DNA from: Duganella sp. sic0402
GTDB taxonomy: Bacteria; Pseudomonadota; Gammaproteobacteria; Burkholderiales; Burkholderiaceae_D
Assembly: GCF_019219065.1 (NCBI RefSeq)
Contig: NZ_JAHUWK010000001.1
Location: 186,001 to 250,000 of the forward strand
Length of the DNA stretch: 64,000 nucleotides
Direction: 5' to 3'
Shown: positions 41,588-52,461 of the stretch, in pieces
Layout of the letters: each line of letters opens with the position of its first letter
How positions within the stretch are numbered: the first letter of the stretch is position 1
The notes under the pieces: generated by a model
Database searches by the model: none
The model's input: the letters and a program-made list of their open reading frames with translations, nothing else
What the model was told of the DNA's origin: nothing
Position numbers and translations under genes: made by a program

Positions 41588-42951
41588 GATAGCGTCCTTC
41601 GCAAATGGTTGAGCAGGTCGTAGCGGGTGATCAGGCCGTAGAAAATCTCGTGTTCGGCCACCACGGCGGTCAGGCCTCGGTCGAGAATGTCGCGCAGTGC
41701 CGCCATGCCGGCGGACGGCGGCAGGATTTCCAGGCGCCGGGTCATGGCCGTGCTGACCGGCTGGTTGAAGCGTTCCGGCTCGGCCCCGACCGTCAGCAGC
41801 AGGTCGGATTCGTCGATGATGCCGGCCAATTGACCTTGCTCCAGCACCGGCAGCTGCGCCACGTCGGCGGCGCGCATGCGGTTGAAGGCGATCATCAAGG
41901 TGTCTTGCGGCGTGACGCTGATGACTTCTCCGGCGTCGAAGCGGCGGCCGATCAGGTCGCGCAGATCGTTGTGCTGGCGGCGTTGCAGCAGGCCCTGGTC
42001 GCGCATCCAGCCGTCGTTGTAGACTTTGGACAGATAGCGGGTGCCGGTATCGCACACCAGGCTGACCACGCGTTTGGGGGTGGTTTGTTCACGGCAGTAG
42101 CGCAGCGCGGCGGCCAGCAGCGTGCCGGTGGACGAGCCGCCCGGTATGCCTTCCTCCTTCAGCAGGGCGCGCGCAGTGGCGAAGCTTTCCACGTCTTCGA
42201 TGGTGTAGGCTTTTTTCACGCTGCGCATATCGGCGATGGCGGGAATGAAGTCTTCACCGATGCCTTCCACTGCCCAGGAACCACTGGTCTCGGCGACGCG
42301 GCCGGTGTCGATGTATTCGGCCAGGATGGAGCCGGCAGGATCGGCGAGGATGAATTCCACCTGCGGCGCCACCTTGCGGAAGTAGCGCGACAGGCCGGTC
42401 AGCGTGCCGGAGGAACCGACGCCGACCACGATGGCGTCCACATCATGGCCCATCTGTTCCCAGATTTCCGGGCCGGTGGTGGTTTCGTGCGCCAGTGGAT
42501 TGGCAGGGTTGTTGAACTGGTCGGCGAACCAGGCGCCCGGCATCTCGGCGGCCAGGCGCGCGGCATAGTCCTGGTAATACTCGGGATGGCCTTTGCCGAC
42601 GTCGGAGCGGGTGGTGCGCACTTCGGCGCCGAGCGCCTTCAGGTGCAGCACTTTTTCGGTCGACATCTTGTCCGGCACCACCAGCAGCACGCGGTAGCCT
42701 TTCAGCCGCCCGACCAGCGCCAGTCCCAGGCCGGTATTGCCGGCGGTGGCTTCGATGATGGTGCCGCCGGGCTTGAGCAGGCCCTGGGCTTCGGCCGCTG
42801 CTATCATCGCCAGGCCGATGCGGTCCTTGATCGAGCCGCCGGGGTTTTGCGATTCCAGTTTCAGGAATAATTGGCAGGGGCCGGTATCGAGACGGGTAAT
42901 CTCGGCCAGCGGCGTGTTGCCAATCAGGGTGAACAAGGCAGGGGTGCGCAT
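41584..42951 (-). CDS. Cystathionine beta-synthase with CBS-domain pair
   Basis: 455 residues. PLP domain with ESQNPGGSIKDRIG (Lys42 holds PLP), ATAGNTGLGLAL as EATAGNTGLGLALV, GVGSSGTLTGLSRYF for the phosphate loop and the SxxTGT-like GGSSTGTLLAAA. The last 120 residues are two CBS domains (VISVTPQDTLMIAFNRM and GMAALRDILDRGLTAVV), which bind adenosyl ligands and regulate activity. The start at 42951 follows AAAGGAGAA. It is the first gene of a two-gene transsulfuration operon. Confidence 0.92.
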   Translation of the reverse strand: MRTPALFTLIGNTPLAEITRLDTGPCQLFLKLESQNPGGSIKDRIGLAMIAAAEAQGLLKPGGTIIEATAGNTGLGLALVGRLKGYRVLLVVPDKMSTEKVLHLKALGAEVRTTRSDVGKGHPEYYQDYAARLAAEMPGAWFADQFNNPANPLAHETTTGPEIWEQMGHDVDAIVVGVGSSGTLTGLSRYFRKVAPQVEFILADPAGSILAEYIDTGRVAETSGSWAVEGIGEDFIPAIADMRSVKKAYTIEDVESFATARALLKEEGIPGGSSTGTLLAAALRYCREQTTPKRVVSLVCDTGTRYLSKVYNDGWMRDQGLLQRRQHNDLRDLIGRRFDAGEVISVTPQDTLMIAFNRMRAADVAQLPVLEQGQLAGIIDESDLLLTVGAEPERFNQPVSTAMTRRLEILPPSAGMAALRDILDRGLTAVVAEHEIFYGLITRYDLLNHLRRTLS

Positions 42952-43006
42952 GCGTTCTCCTTTGTGCATTTCAGGCAAGTATGCGCTTTTTTCAGATGGC
43001 GCGGTT

Positions 43007-43012
43007 TATAAT
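43007..43012 (+). promoter_or_regulatory. -10 box of tdk giving a near-leaderless transcript
   Basis: TATAAT at 43007-43012 lies eight bases before the ATG of tdk, so the transcript would begin at or just before the start codon. There is no Shine-Dalgarno. The -35 region is poorly conserved. Confidence 0.45.
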
Positions 43013-43019
43013 CCGCGCC

Positions 43020-43580
43020 ATGGCAAAACTCTACTTCCGCTACTCTGCGATGAACGCAGGCAAGTCCACCGCCATGCTGCAGGTGGCCCACAACTATGAA
43101 GAGCAGGGGCAGGCCGTGCGCCTGTTCACGGCGGCCATCGACAACCGCTATGGCGTCGGCAAGGTCACCTCGCGCCTGGGACCGCAGCGCGAAACCGAGG
43201 TGTTCGACAAGAACACCAATTTCCTGCAAACCATCGACAAGAAAATCGCCTGCCTGCTGGTGGACGAGGCGCAATTCCTCAGCAAGGACCAGGTCAAGCA
43301 GCTGCACCAGCTGGCGCAAGTGCGCGGCGTGCCGGTGATCACCTACGGCCTGCGCTCCGACTTCCTGGGCGAACCGTTCCCTGGCTCCGCCTACCTGCTG
43401 GCGCTGGCGGACGACATCGAAGAAATCAAGAACATCTGCACTTGCGGCAAAAAAGCCACGATGAACATCCGTGTCGATGAGAACGGCCGACGCATCAAGG
43501 AAGGCGACCAGATCAGCATAGGCGGCAACGAAAGCTACCGTCAGGCATGTGGGCGTTGTTTCTACAGCGAAATCCATTAA
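43020..43580 (+). CDS. tdk: Thymidine kinase
   Basis: 186 residues, type II thymidine kinase. P-loop YSAMNAGKSTAML (Lys15), Walker B LLVDEAQFLS with the catalytic Glu, a zinc ribbon from CTCGKKA and CGRCF, and the lasso region KEGDQISIGGNESYRQ that closes over thymidine. It salvages thymidine to dTMP in the cytoplasm. The length is normal. Ten bases separate it from the next gene. Confidence 0.95.
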   Translation: MAKLYFRYSAMNAGKSTAMLQVAHNYEEQGQAVRLFTAAIDNRYGVGKVTSRLGPQRETEVFDKNTNFLQTIDKKIACLLVDEAQFLSKDQVKQLHQLAQVRGVPVITYGLRSDFLGEPFPGSAYLLALADDIEEIKNICTCGKKATMNIRVDENGRRIKEGDQISIGGNESYRQACGRCFYSEIH

Positions 43581-43589
43581 ACTGACGGG

Positions 43590-44513
43590 ATGCTGCCATC
43601 CCTGATTAATCTGCCAGCGCTGGATAACCGGCGCGTCAAGACCAGCCATGAAGATGTGCTGGTCGACCAGGTCATTCCGGGCGAGATATTGGTGATTGCC
43701 TTCGGCTTCGTCTCATGGGAGACGCGGCCGGACTTTGATTTTTACGGCCGGCTGAAAAAGCTGGAGCAGGCCAGCGGCCGGCATATCAACAAGATCCTGG
43801 TGCGGGACTCCGGCAACGCCTGGTATCACCGCAAGATCGCCGGCCTGGGCGAACATCCCGACGAAACGGCGGCCGGCCTGCGCGTATTGATCGACGCCAT
43901 TCGGCCGAGCAAGGTGATCACCATCGGCCAGTCGATGGGTGCGTATGCGGCGCTGATGTATGGCCTGCTGCTGGAAGTGCAGCAGGTGGTCGCCTTTGGT
44001 CCGCTATCTTTCCTCGATCCGCAACAGGCCTTGCTGTACCACGAGCGTCGCTGGCTGTCGGTGATGCGCGACCTGGCCGCGCGGCCGCCCGCATCCGGCT
44101 ACTATGATTTGCAGGCGCTGGGCCGCGCCAGGGCCGGCAAGCTGCCCGATATGCATATACTGTTCGGCACCAAGCCGGACAAGGATGGCGCAAGCGAGTC
44201 GGTCAACCTGGATGCCATGCATGCACACCGATTGGCGGCGGCCGGCAACTGCACGCTGTATCCCTTCCCGTATTCAGGCCACACGGTGGTACAGCACCTG
44301 ATCGACACCAAGCGTATCAACGCCACACTGGCACACATCATCATGGGGCTGACGCTGCCGGAGGAGGCGAGGGAAGTCACGCCAGACTGGCACGGCTGGA
44401 TCGCCGATAATCTGCGCCTGGGCGGCACACCGGATGAGCTGGTGGAAATCCTCAAACAGCATGGTTTTTCTGATGCCAGCAGCCGGGCTGCGATCGCCAA
44501 CATGCAATCATAA
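43590..44513 (+). CDS. Alpha/beta-hydrolase-fold protein
   Basis: 307 residues, no signal peptide. The nucleophile elbow GQSMGAYAALMYG (Ser in G-x-S-M-G) is clear, with preceding strand KVITIG, and a His near the C-terminus in FPYSGHTVVQHL. The final 40 residues (PDELVEILKQHGFSDASSRA) form a helical tail unlike common lipases and reminiscent of linkers in cupin-type proteins. The substrate is unknown. Ten bases after tdk and nine before the next hydrolase, so probably co-transcribed. Confidence 0.75.
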   Translation: MLPSLINLPALDNRRVKTSHEDVLVDQVIPGEILVIAFGFVSWETRPDFDFYGRLKKLEQASGRHINKILVRDSGNAWYHRKIAGLGEHPDETAAGLRVLIDAIRPSKVITIGQSMGAYAALMYGLLLEVQQVVAFGPLSFLDPQQALLYHERRWLSVMRDLAARPPASGYYDLQALGRARAGKLPDMHILFGTKPDKDGASESVNLDAMHAHRLAAAGNCTLYPFPYSGHTVVQHLIDTKRINATLAHIIMGLTLPEEAREVTPDWHGWIADNLRLGGTPDELVEILKQHGFSDASSRAAIANMQS

Positions 44514-44522
44514 AAGGCAACG

Positions 44523-45773
44523 ATGCGTTTTATATCCCTGATTTTGCTGTGCTGCGCCGCTCTTTCGGCGCACGCGTCGCATTATGCGTATTTGAACCCG
44601 GCAGGTAAGTACCCGGTTGGCTTCAAACTGATCAAGCAGTACGACTACAGCCGATCATCGCTGCCGTTGATTGACATCGATACGGGCAAACCCCGGCAAG
44701 GGGAACTGGCGCGGGCGATGCAGACATTGGTCTGGTATCCGGCTGCGGGGGGCGGCACCGGCATGAGCTACGCCGATTATCTCGGGACCGCTTTCACGCG
44801 CAGAGACTTCTCCCTTGGCGATGCGCAGGTGGCGCTGAAGACGGCGCAGTTTATCAAGCAATCCGGCAAAGCCTTGACCCCCGCTCAGCGGCAGGCGGAA
44901 GCGGACAGCCCCGTATGGGCGCATCGCGACGCCATGCCAGCGGCAGGCAAGTTCCCGCTAGTGATCTACGCGCCCGGGGCCAACGGTCAGGCGCACGAAA
45001 ACGCCGAACTGTGTGAATACCTGGCCAGCCAGGGCTACGTTGTTCTCGCCAGTCACAGCGTCGATGGGCAGGGACGCGTGATGAATACGAATCTGGAAGG
45101 GGCGGAGGCACAGGCGGCCGATATCGCTTTTCTGATCGGCTATGCGCATAGCCTCCCGCAGGTGGATATGGGACGCATCGCCGTGGCCGGCTTTAGCTGG
45201 GGCGGACTGGCGAATGTACTGGCCGCCGCCAGGGACCAGCGCATCCGCGCGCTGGTGTCGCTGGACGGATCGATGCGCGGCTATCCGGAATACATCAACG
45301 GCGGCAAGGATGCGGCCAAATACGTCACGCCGGAACGCGTGAACGTACCGCTGCTGTATCTGTCAGCCAGGCCAAGGACGATTGAACAACTGGAAGGCAG
45401 CTATGACGTGTCCTTCAGCTTCATCAACGCGATGCAGTATTCGGATGTGTATTACTACATCCTGCATCCGATGGCACACGTCAATTTCAGCACCTCGCAA
45501 ATCCGATTCAGTGGCGATGCTGACTTTGAGGAGTATTCACGCGCGGAGATCGTGCAGGCGCATAACTGGGCGTCCCGTTATGTGCTTGAGTTCCTGAATG
45601 CCTATCTGAAGGGCGATGCCGGGAGCAGGGAGTTCCTGGCCGCGCGTCCTGTACGCAATGGCGTACCGCCGCACATGATGACGGCGGATATCCGCATGGC
45701 GTCAAAAAATGCGGATCGCCCGGCCGAGGGCCGGACCGAGGGCGCGGAAACGCTCAAGCCACAGGCTCAATAG
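44523..45773 (+). CDS. Exported alpha/beta hydrolase (dienelactone-hydrolase/PAF-AH-like)
   Basis: 416 residues with signal peptide MRFISLILLCCAALSAHA. Fold signals: QTLVWYPA strand, FPLVIYAPGANGQAHENAEL (oxyanion loop), nucleophile elbow VAGFSWGGLANVL, a later ALVSLDGSMRG and a His in MAHVNFS. The arrangement resembles the platelet-activating-factor acetylhydrolase/dienelactone hydrolase group. It would act on esters in the periplasm. The last 20 bases overlap the convergent hybrid kinase. Confidence 0.8.
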   Translation: MRFISLILLCCAALSAHASHYAYLNPAGKYPVGFKLIKQYDYSRSSLPLIDIDTGKPRQGELARAMQTLVWYPAAGGGTGMSYADYLGTAFTRRDFSLGDAQVALKTAQFIKQSGKALTPAQRQAEADSPVWAHRDAMPAAGKFPLVIYAPGANGQAHENAELCEYLASQGYVVLASHSVDGQGRVMNTNLEGAEAQAADIAFLIGYAHSLPQVDMGRIAVAGFSWGGLANVLAAARDQRIRALVSLDGSMRGYPEYINGGKDAAKYVTPERVNVPLLYLSARPRTIEQLEGSYDVSFSFINAMQYSDVYYYILHPMAHVNFSTSQIRFSGDADFEEYSRAEIVQAHNWASRYVLEFLNAYLKGDAGSREFLAARPVRNGVPPHMMTADIRMASKNADRPAEGRTEGAETLKPQAQ

Positions 45774-47961
45774 GCGCGGTGGCGCGCTGCAGGTCGGCGA
45801 CGCTGGCGGGTTTGGTCAGGTGCAGGTCGAATTTGGCGTCGTAGGCGCGCGCCACGTCTTCTTTTTGGCCGTAGCCGGTCAGGGCGACCAGCCGCACCTG
45901 GTCGCCGCCCGGTTCCTGGCGAATCGCGGCGGCCAGTTCGTAGCCGCTCATATCGGGCAGGCCGATGTCCAAGATGGCGACTTGCGGCATTTCGCGCCGG
46001 ACCGCGCTCAGCGCTTCGGCGGCGCTGTGGGCGATGCGTACTTCATGACCCAGCAATTGCAGCAGCGCCGCGCCGGACAGGGCGGCGTCGATATTGTCGT
46101 CCACCAGCAGCAATTGCAGGCCGCCCGCTGCAGCGCCGCCGCCAGGCGCGGCTTCCGCCTTCGGCGGCGTGGTCAGCGGCAGCAGCACTTCAAACTGGCT
46201 GCCCATGCCGGCGCCGGCACTGTGGGCGCTGACCTGGCCGCCGTGCAGGTCGATAATCTTGCGTACAATCGCCAGGCCCAGACCGAGGCCGCCGCTGCGC
46301 CGCGCCAGCGATTGCGGCGCTTGCTGGAAGGGCTCGAACATCCGTGCGATCAATTCTTCGCTCATGCCGATGCCATTGTCGCTGACTTCCAGCCGCGCGT
46401 GGGTGTCGTCCGCCGTCAGCGCCACCTTGGTGGCGCTGCTGCCGAAGCGGGCCGCGTTGGACAGCAGGTTGTTGAGTACCTGGGTCAGCCGGCTGTCGTC
46501 GCCCATCACCCACACGTCCGCCGGTGCGGACAGGCTGACTTGCTGGCCCGGCGCCGCCGCCACCGCGTGCCTTACTACTTCCGCCAGGTTGAGCGGCTGG
46601 GTGTCCAGCTGCAGCTTGCCGGAGGTGATGCGCGACAGGTCCAGCAGGTCGTCCACCAGCCGTCGCAGGTGATTGACCTGGCGCCGCATGACGCTGCGCT
46701 CCTTGCGGGTGGTCGGTTCGTCGCGCATGTCCAGCAGATCCAGCGAGGTGACGATGGGGCTGAGCGGATTGCGCAGTTCATGGCCCAGCACGGCGAGGAA
46801 TTCATCCTTGGCGCGGCCGGCCTCGCGGGCGTGGATCAGCGCGGTCTGGTGGCTGGCCAGCGCGCGGTTCAGCGAGTCGAGCAGTTGCGCGCGCTCGTGC
46901 TCCTGGCCGTTGCGCTGCTGTTCGGCCTGTTCCAGCGCCTGGCCGATGCGGTCGATTTCAACGATGGACGACGGCGTCACGGTCAGCGGTGCGCCCGAGC
47001 CGAGCGCGGCGGCGTTTTGCCGCAAGGCCTCGATGGTGGCCAGCAGGCGTTTCGACAGCAGCGAGGCGAACAGCACGCAGCTCAGCAGCGACAGCGCGAT
47101 GCCGATGCCATACACGCCCATGCGCTCGAAAGCGGCGGCGCGCAGGCCTTCGGCCGGACGGCCCACCACTACCGCCCAGCCATAGCGCGAGCGGGTGGTA
47201 AAGGCGGTGGACATCGGCTGTCCTTCGCTGGTGACGGCGGCGCCGAAGCCTTCCGCACCTGAGCTTTGCATCAGTGCTACCAGCGAGGCGCTCGGCGGAT
47301 CGCCGACCTTGCGCTCCTGGTCGCGCGAACGCGCCACCACCGAGCGGGCGCCGTCGCGCACCGCGATCACCGCATCGACCGGCACTTGCTGTCGCAGGAT
47401 CAGGCGCACCATGCGGTCCGGCAGGATCACTGCCGTCAATGTGTAGAGTTTGCCTTTGTCGCCGGCGATCAGCACTCGCACCGGGAAGGCGGTGCGGCCG
47501 CGCGGGCCGCGCGCGATCTGCCCGGCCACCGGCTGCTGGGTGGACAGCAACTGGCGCATGCTGGCCGGATCGGCCAGCGGCGGCGCATCCGCGCCATACG
47601 GGTCCATGGTGCGCAGCAGGACTTTGCCTTGGCCGTCGGTCAGGATGACGCCCAGCCAGTCGGGCTGAGTTTTGACCAGTGTGCTGGCGGCGGAATAGAA
47701 GCCGGGCAGGTCGCCATTCTGCAAGGGCGCCGAATTGCCGAGTGTGGTTAACATGGCAACAGCGCTGTCGAGCTCGGCATCGGCCGCGCTGGATAGCGCG
47801 CGCGCCAGATCGAGCATCCAGCGCTCCTGCTCGCGCTCCTTGTATTCGCCGGCGGCGTGGATGCTCCAGCCCCCCAGCAAAGCCAGCGGCAGCAGCCCGA
47901 TCGCGGTCAGCATGATCAGCAAATACCGCAAGGAAAACGCAAACCGGGGTCGTGCTGCCAT
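45754..47961 (-). CDS. Hybrid sensor histidine kinase with periplasmic Cache-like sensor
   Basis: 735 residues. Membrane helix 1 (about 12-32), a double-Cache-like periplasmic sensor (about 35-275, with VILPDRMVRLILRQ and STAFTTRSRYGWAVVVG), membrane helix 2 (about 285-305), HAMP, HisKA (FLAVLGHELRNPLSPIV), HATPase (LNNLLSNAARFG, SDNGIGMSEE, GGLGLGLAIVRK) and a C-terminal receiver (LLLVDDNIDAALS, Asp in AILDIGLPDMSGYE, Lys in LTKPAS). This receiver is intact, unlike that of the kinase at 30.7 kb. No partner output gene is adjacent. A 20-base overlap joins its end to the convergent hydrolase. Confidence 0.92.
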   Translation of the reverse strand: MAARPRFAFSLRYLLIMLTAIGLLPLALLGGWSIHAAGEYKEREQERWMLDLARALSSAADAELDSAVAMLTTLGNSAPLQNGDLPGFYSAASTLVKTQPDWLGVILTDGQGKVLLRTMDPYGADAPPLADPASMRQLLSTQQPVAGQIARGPRGRTAFPVRVLIAGDKGKLYTLTAVILPDRMVRLILRQQVPVDAVIAVRDGARSVVARSRDQERKVGDPPSASLVALMQSSGAEGFGAAVTSEGQPMSTAFTTRSRYGWAVVVGRPAEGLRAAAFERMGVYGIGIALSLLSCVLFASLLSKRLLATIEALRQNAAALGSGAPLTVTPSSIVEIDRIGQALEQAEQQRNGQEHERAQLLDSLNRALASHQTALIHAREAGRAKDEFLAVLGHELRNPLSPIVTSLDLLDMRDEPTTRKERSVMRRQVNHLRRLVDDLLDLSRITSGKLQLDTQPLNLAEVVRHAVAAAPGQQVSLSAPADVWVMGDDSRLTQVLNNLLSNAARFGSSATKVALTADDTHARLEVSDNGIGMSEELIARMFEPFQQAPQSLARRSGGLGLGLAIVRKIIDLHGGQVSAHSAGAGMGSQFEVLLPLTTPPKAEAAPGGGAAAGGLQLLLVDDNIDAALSGAALLQLLGHEVRIAHSAAEALSAVRREMPQVAILDIGLPDMSGYELAAAIRQEPGGDQVRLVALTGYGQKEDVARAYDAKFDLHLTKPASVADLQRATAPIEPVA

Positions 47962-48004
47962 AAATTCGTGAACCAGATATAGAAATCCGACAATTTACAC
48001 GAAA

Positions 48005-48029
48005 AAAAAGCCCGCAATGCGGGCTTTTT
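48005..48029 (-). terminator. Rho-independent terminator of the MFS gene
   Basis: AAAAAGCCCGC and GCGGGCTTTTT pair around AAT; eight consecutive A on the plus strand give a T-run on the minus strand, 16 bases after the transporter stop. The plus-strand T-run is shorter, so it may stop both directions. Confidence 0.88.
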
Positions 48030-48044
48030 GTGTCGTGCACACGC

Positions 48045-49385
48045 TTAAACTGCGCGCGTGACCGGGGTTTTGAACTCGAAACGCTTGATCTCGCCCACCA
48101 TGAACAGGTAGCAGGCGATGGTCACCACGGCATTGGCGCCCACGAACACCAGCGCGCCGGAGAACGAACCGGTGGCTTGCAGGATGTAGCCGATGACGAT
48201 CGGGGTGGTGATGCCGGCGGTGTTGCCGAAGGTGTTGAACAGCGCGCCGCTCATGCCGCCAGCTTCTTTCGGCGAGGTGTCCGCCACCACTGCCCAGCCC
48301 AGCGCGCCGATGCCTTTGCCGAAGAAAGCGATCGACATCACCATGATGACCAGCCAGTCCGCTTCTACGTAGTTGCAGATGATCATAGAGGTGGACAGCA
48401 GCATGCCGCAGACGATAGGGGTTTTACGCGCCACCGACAGCGATTTGCCCGACTTGATCAGGCGGTCCGAGATCACGCCGCCCAGCACGCCGCCGAGGAA
48501 ACCGGCTACCGCAGGCAGCGCAGCCACGAAACCGGCTTTCAGGATGGTCATGTGACGTTCTTGCACCAGGTACACCGGGAACCAGGTCAGGAAGAAGTAG
48601 GTCAGGGTGTTGATGCAATATTGGCCGATATAGACGCCCAGCAGCATGCGGTTGCCCAGCAGCTGCTTGATGCACGACCAGGTGTCGATCTTGGTGGTGG
48701 CCGCTACGCGGTCCTTGCTTTCCAGGTCGACCAGCGCGCCGCCGGCTTCGATGTAGGCGATCTCGGCAGCATTAGCTTTCGGATGGTCTTTCGGGCCATA
48801 CACGGTTTTCAGCCAGATGAAGGCCATGATGATGCCCAGGCCGCCCATGACGAAGAACACGCTTTCCCAGCCGAAGCTGTGCACCAGCCAGCCCATGATG
48901 GGCGCGAACAGCACGGTGGCGAAGTATTGCGCCGAGTTGAAGATGGCCGCTGCGGTGCCGCGTTCGCTGGTCGGGAACCAGGCCGAGGCGATGCGCGAGT
49001 TGCCAGGGAAGGAAGGCGCTTCCGCCGCGCCGATCAGCAGGCGCAGGGTGAACAGCACCGTCACGGCGGCCGCGCCGGTGAAGAAGCCGACGCCGCCCAT
49101 CAGCATGGTGAACAGCGACCACAGGAAGATACTGAAGAAATAGGTGATTTTGGAACCGAAGCGGTCCAGCAGCCAGCCGCCTGGCAACTGGGCCAATACA
49201 TACGACCAGGCAAACGCCGAGAATACGAAGCCCATCTCCACCGGACTCAGCCCCAACAAGCGCTTGATCTCGGGACCCGCGATCGCGATGGTGGCGCGGT
49301 CAGCATAGTTGATGGTGGTTACTGCGAACAGAATTGCCAGGATCATCCACCGTACACGGGTGGCTTGTGGTTGTTGCGAGGTCAT
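48045..49385 (-). CDS. MFS sugar-acid transporter (glucarate/galactonate type)
   Basis: 446 residues, twelve membrane segments, of the anion:cation symporter branch. Signature parts: TTINYADRATIAIAGPEIKR, GWLLDRFGSKITYFFSIFLW, GAAEAPSFPGNSRIASAWFP, SERGTAAAIFNSAQYFATVL, and the cytoplasmic loop IAYIEAGGALVDLESKD resembling GudP. It likely imports hexarates or hexonates by proton symport. No matching dehydratase is beside it. Ends at a strong terminator. Confidence 0.88.
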   Translation of the reverse strand: MTSQQPQATRVRWMILAILFAVTTINYADRATIAIAGPEIKRLLGLSPVEMGFVFSAFAWSYVLAQLPGGWLLDRFGSKITYFFSIFLWSLFTMLMGGVGFFTGAAAVTVLFTLRLLIGAAEAPSFPGNSRIASAWFPTSERGTAAAIFNSAQYFATVLFAPIMGWLVHSFGWESVFFVMGGLGIIMAFIWLKTVYGPKDHPKANAAEIAYIEAGGALVDLESKDRVAATTKIDTWSCIKQLLGNRMLLGVYIGQYCINTLTYFFLTWFPVYLVQERHMTILKAGFVAALPAVAGFLGGVLGGVISDRLIKSGKSLSVARKTPIVCGMLLSTSMIICNYVEADWLVIMVMSIAFFGKGIGALGWAVVADTSPKEAGGMSGALFNTFGNTAGITTPIVIGYILQATGSFSGALVFVGANAVVTIACYLFMVGEIKRFEFKTPVTRAV

Positions 49386-49653
49386 GCGGTCTCCTTACTC
49401 TAGGTGCGACGATCATAGCCTAGATATCAGACATCATACAACTATATATCTGCTAGCAATTTGCTAGTAAACGTTTAACTTGTTGATTTTAATACACATG
49501 CACCGCAGTGGTGCGGAGCAGGGTAGGTCTTAAGTTGTACGACAACAAGAGACCCTATGATGAGAGTGTCATCATTTGCACAAACCATGGCATCAGGGAT
49601 TACAATACCGGGCGTAACTACTCCAAGCACCGATCGATTACGAGGGAATGAAC

Positions 49654-51885
<2,232 letters not shown>

Positions 51886-51890
51886 TCGAG

Positions 51891-51917
51891 AAAGGGCAGC
51901 TCAGGCTGCCCTTTTTT
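51891..51917 (+). terminator. Rho-independent terminator of icd
   Basis: AAAGGGCAGC and GCTGCCCTTT pair around a four-base loop and are followed by T residues, beginning six bases after the stop. Confidence 0.92.
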
Positions 51918-51920
51918 GTT

Positions 51921-52442
51921 GTGCAGCTTGTGCTCCCTTCTTTGAATCTGACGGCGAACGCCACCGCATCCGCCGCGCTGGTGTTCGCCTGGCTATGCCT
52001 GCTGCGCTGGGCGCGCCATTCAGGATGGGGCATCGCGCTGCTGACGCTGATCGGCACCATCGGCCACGAGGCGCTGCACGCGCTGGTCGGCTGGCTGGTG
52101 TGCGCCAGGCCGACGTCGTTTTCGATCATTCCCAAGCGGCAGAAAAACGGCTGGCTGCTTGGCTCGGTCGGTTTCCGCAACCTGAATATCTGGAACGCCG
52201 CACCGGCCGCATTTGCGCCGCTACTGCTGGCGTGGGCGGGCTGGCTGGTGTTCGTGCATTGGATGCAGCCGGCTTTTCACGACCATCATTATCTGAGCTG
52301 GCTGCTGGCCGGCTACGTCGCGGCAGTCGCCTTGTTTTCCTGCGTACCATCGTCTGTCGATATCAGGATGGGGGCATCGTCGGCGCTGATGTATTGCGCC
52401 GTTTGTGCCCTAGCCGGGGTTTGCTGGATGTATTACGCTTGA
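51921..52442 (+). CDS. Small integral membrane protein with HExxH zinc-protease motif
   Basis: 173 residues with about four or five membrane helices. The second helix carries TIGHEALHALVGWLV, an H-E-x-x-H motif inside the membrane as in site-2-type and M50-like proteases. A third ligand could be the Asp in SSVDIRMGASSAL. It resembles the DUF3267-type small metalloproteases only in outline. The GTG at 51921 falls just past the icd terminator with no clear ribosome site, so the true start may be a little downstream and the promoter is not evident. Confidence 0.6.
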   Translation: MQLVLPSLNLTANATASAALVFAWLCLLRWARHSGWGIALLTLIGTIGHEALHALVGWLVCARPTSFSIIPKRQKNGWLLGSVGFRNLNIWNAAPAAFAPLLLAWAGWLVFVHWMQPAFHDHHYLSWLLAGYVAAVALFSCVPSSVDIRMGASSALMYCAVCALAGVCWMYYA

Positions 52443-52461
52443 CGGCCACGCAGCTGCTGGC

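Noticed and set aside
45709-47262. Long plus-strand frame (about 517 codons) opposite the hybrid kinase, and similar ones at 48030-49403 and 20519-22267.
   Set aside because: High-GC antisense shadows: low-complexity Gln/Arg/His/Ala composition, no ribosome sites, and fully explained by genuine genes on the other strand.
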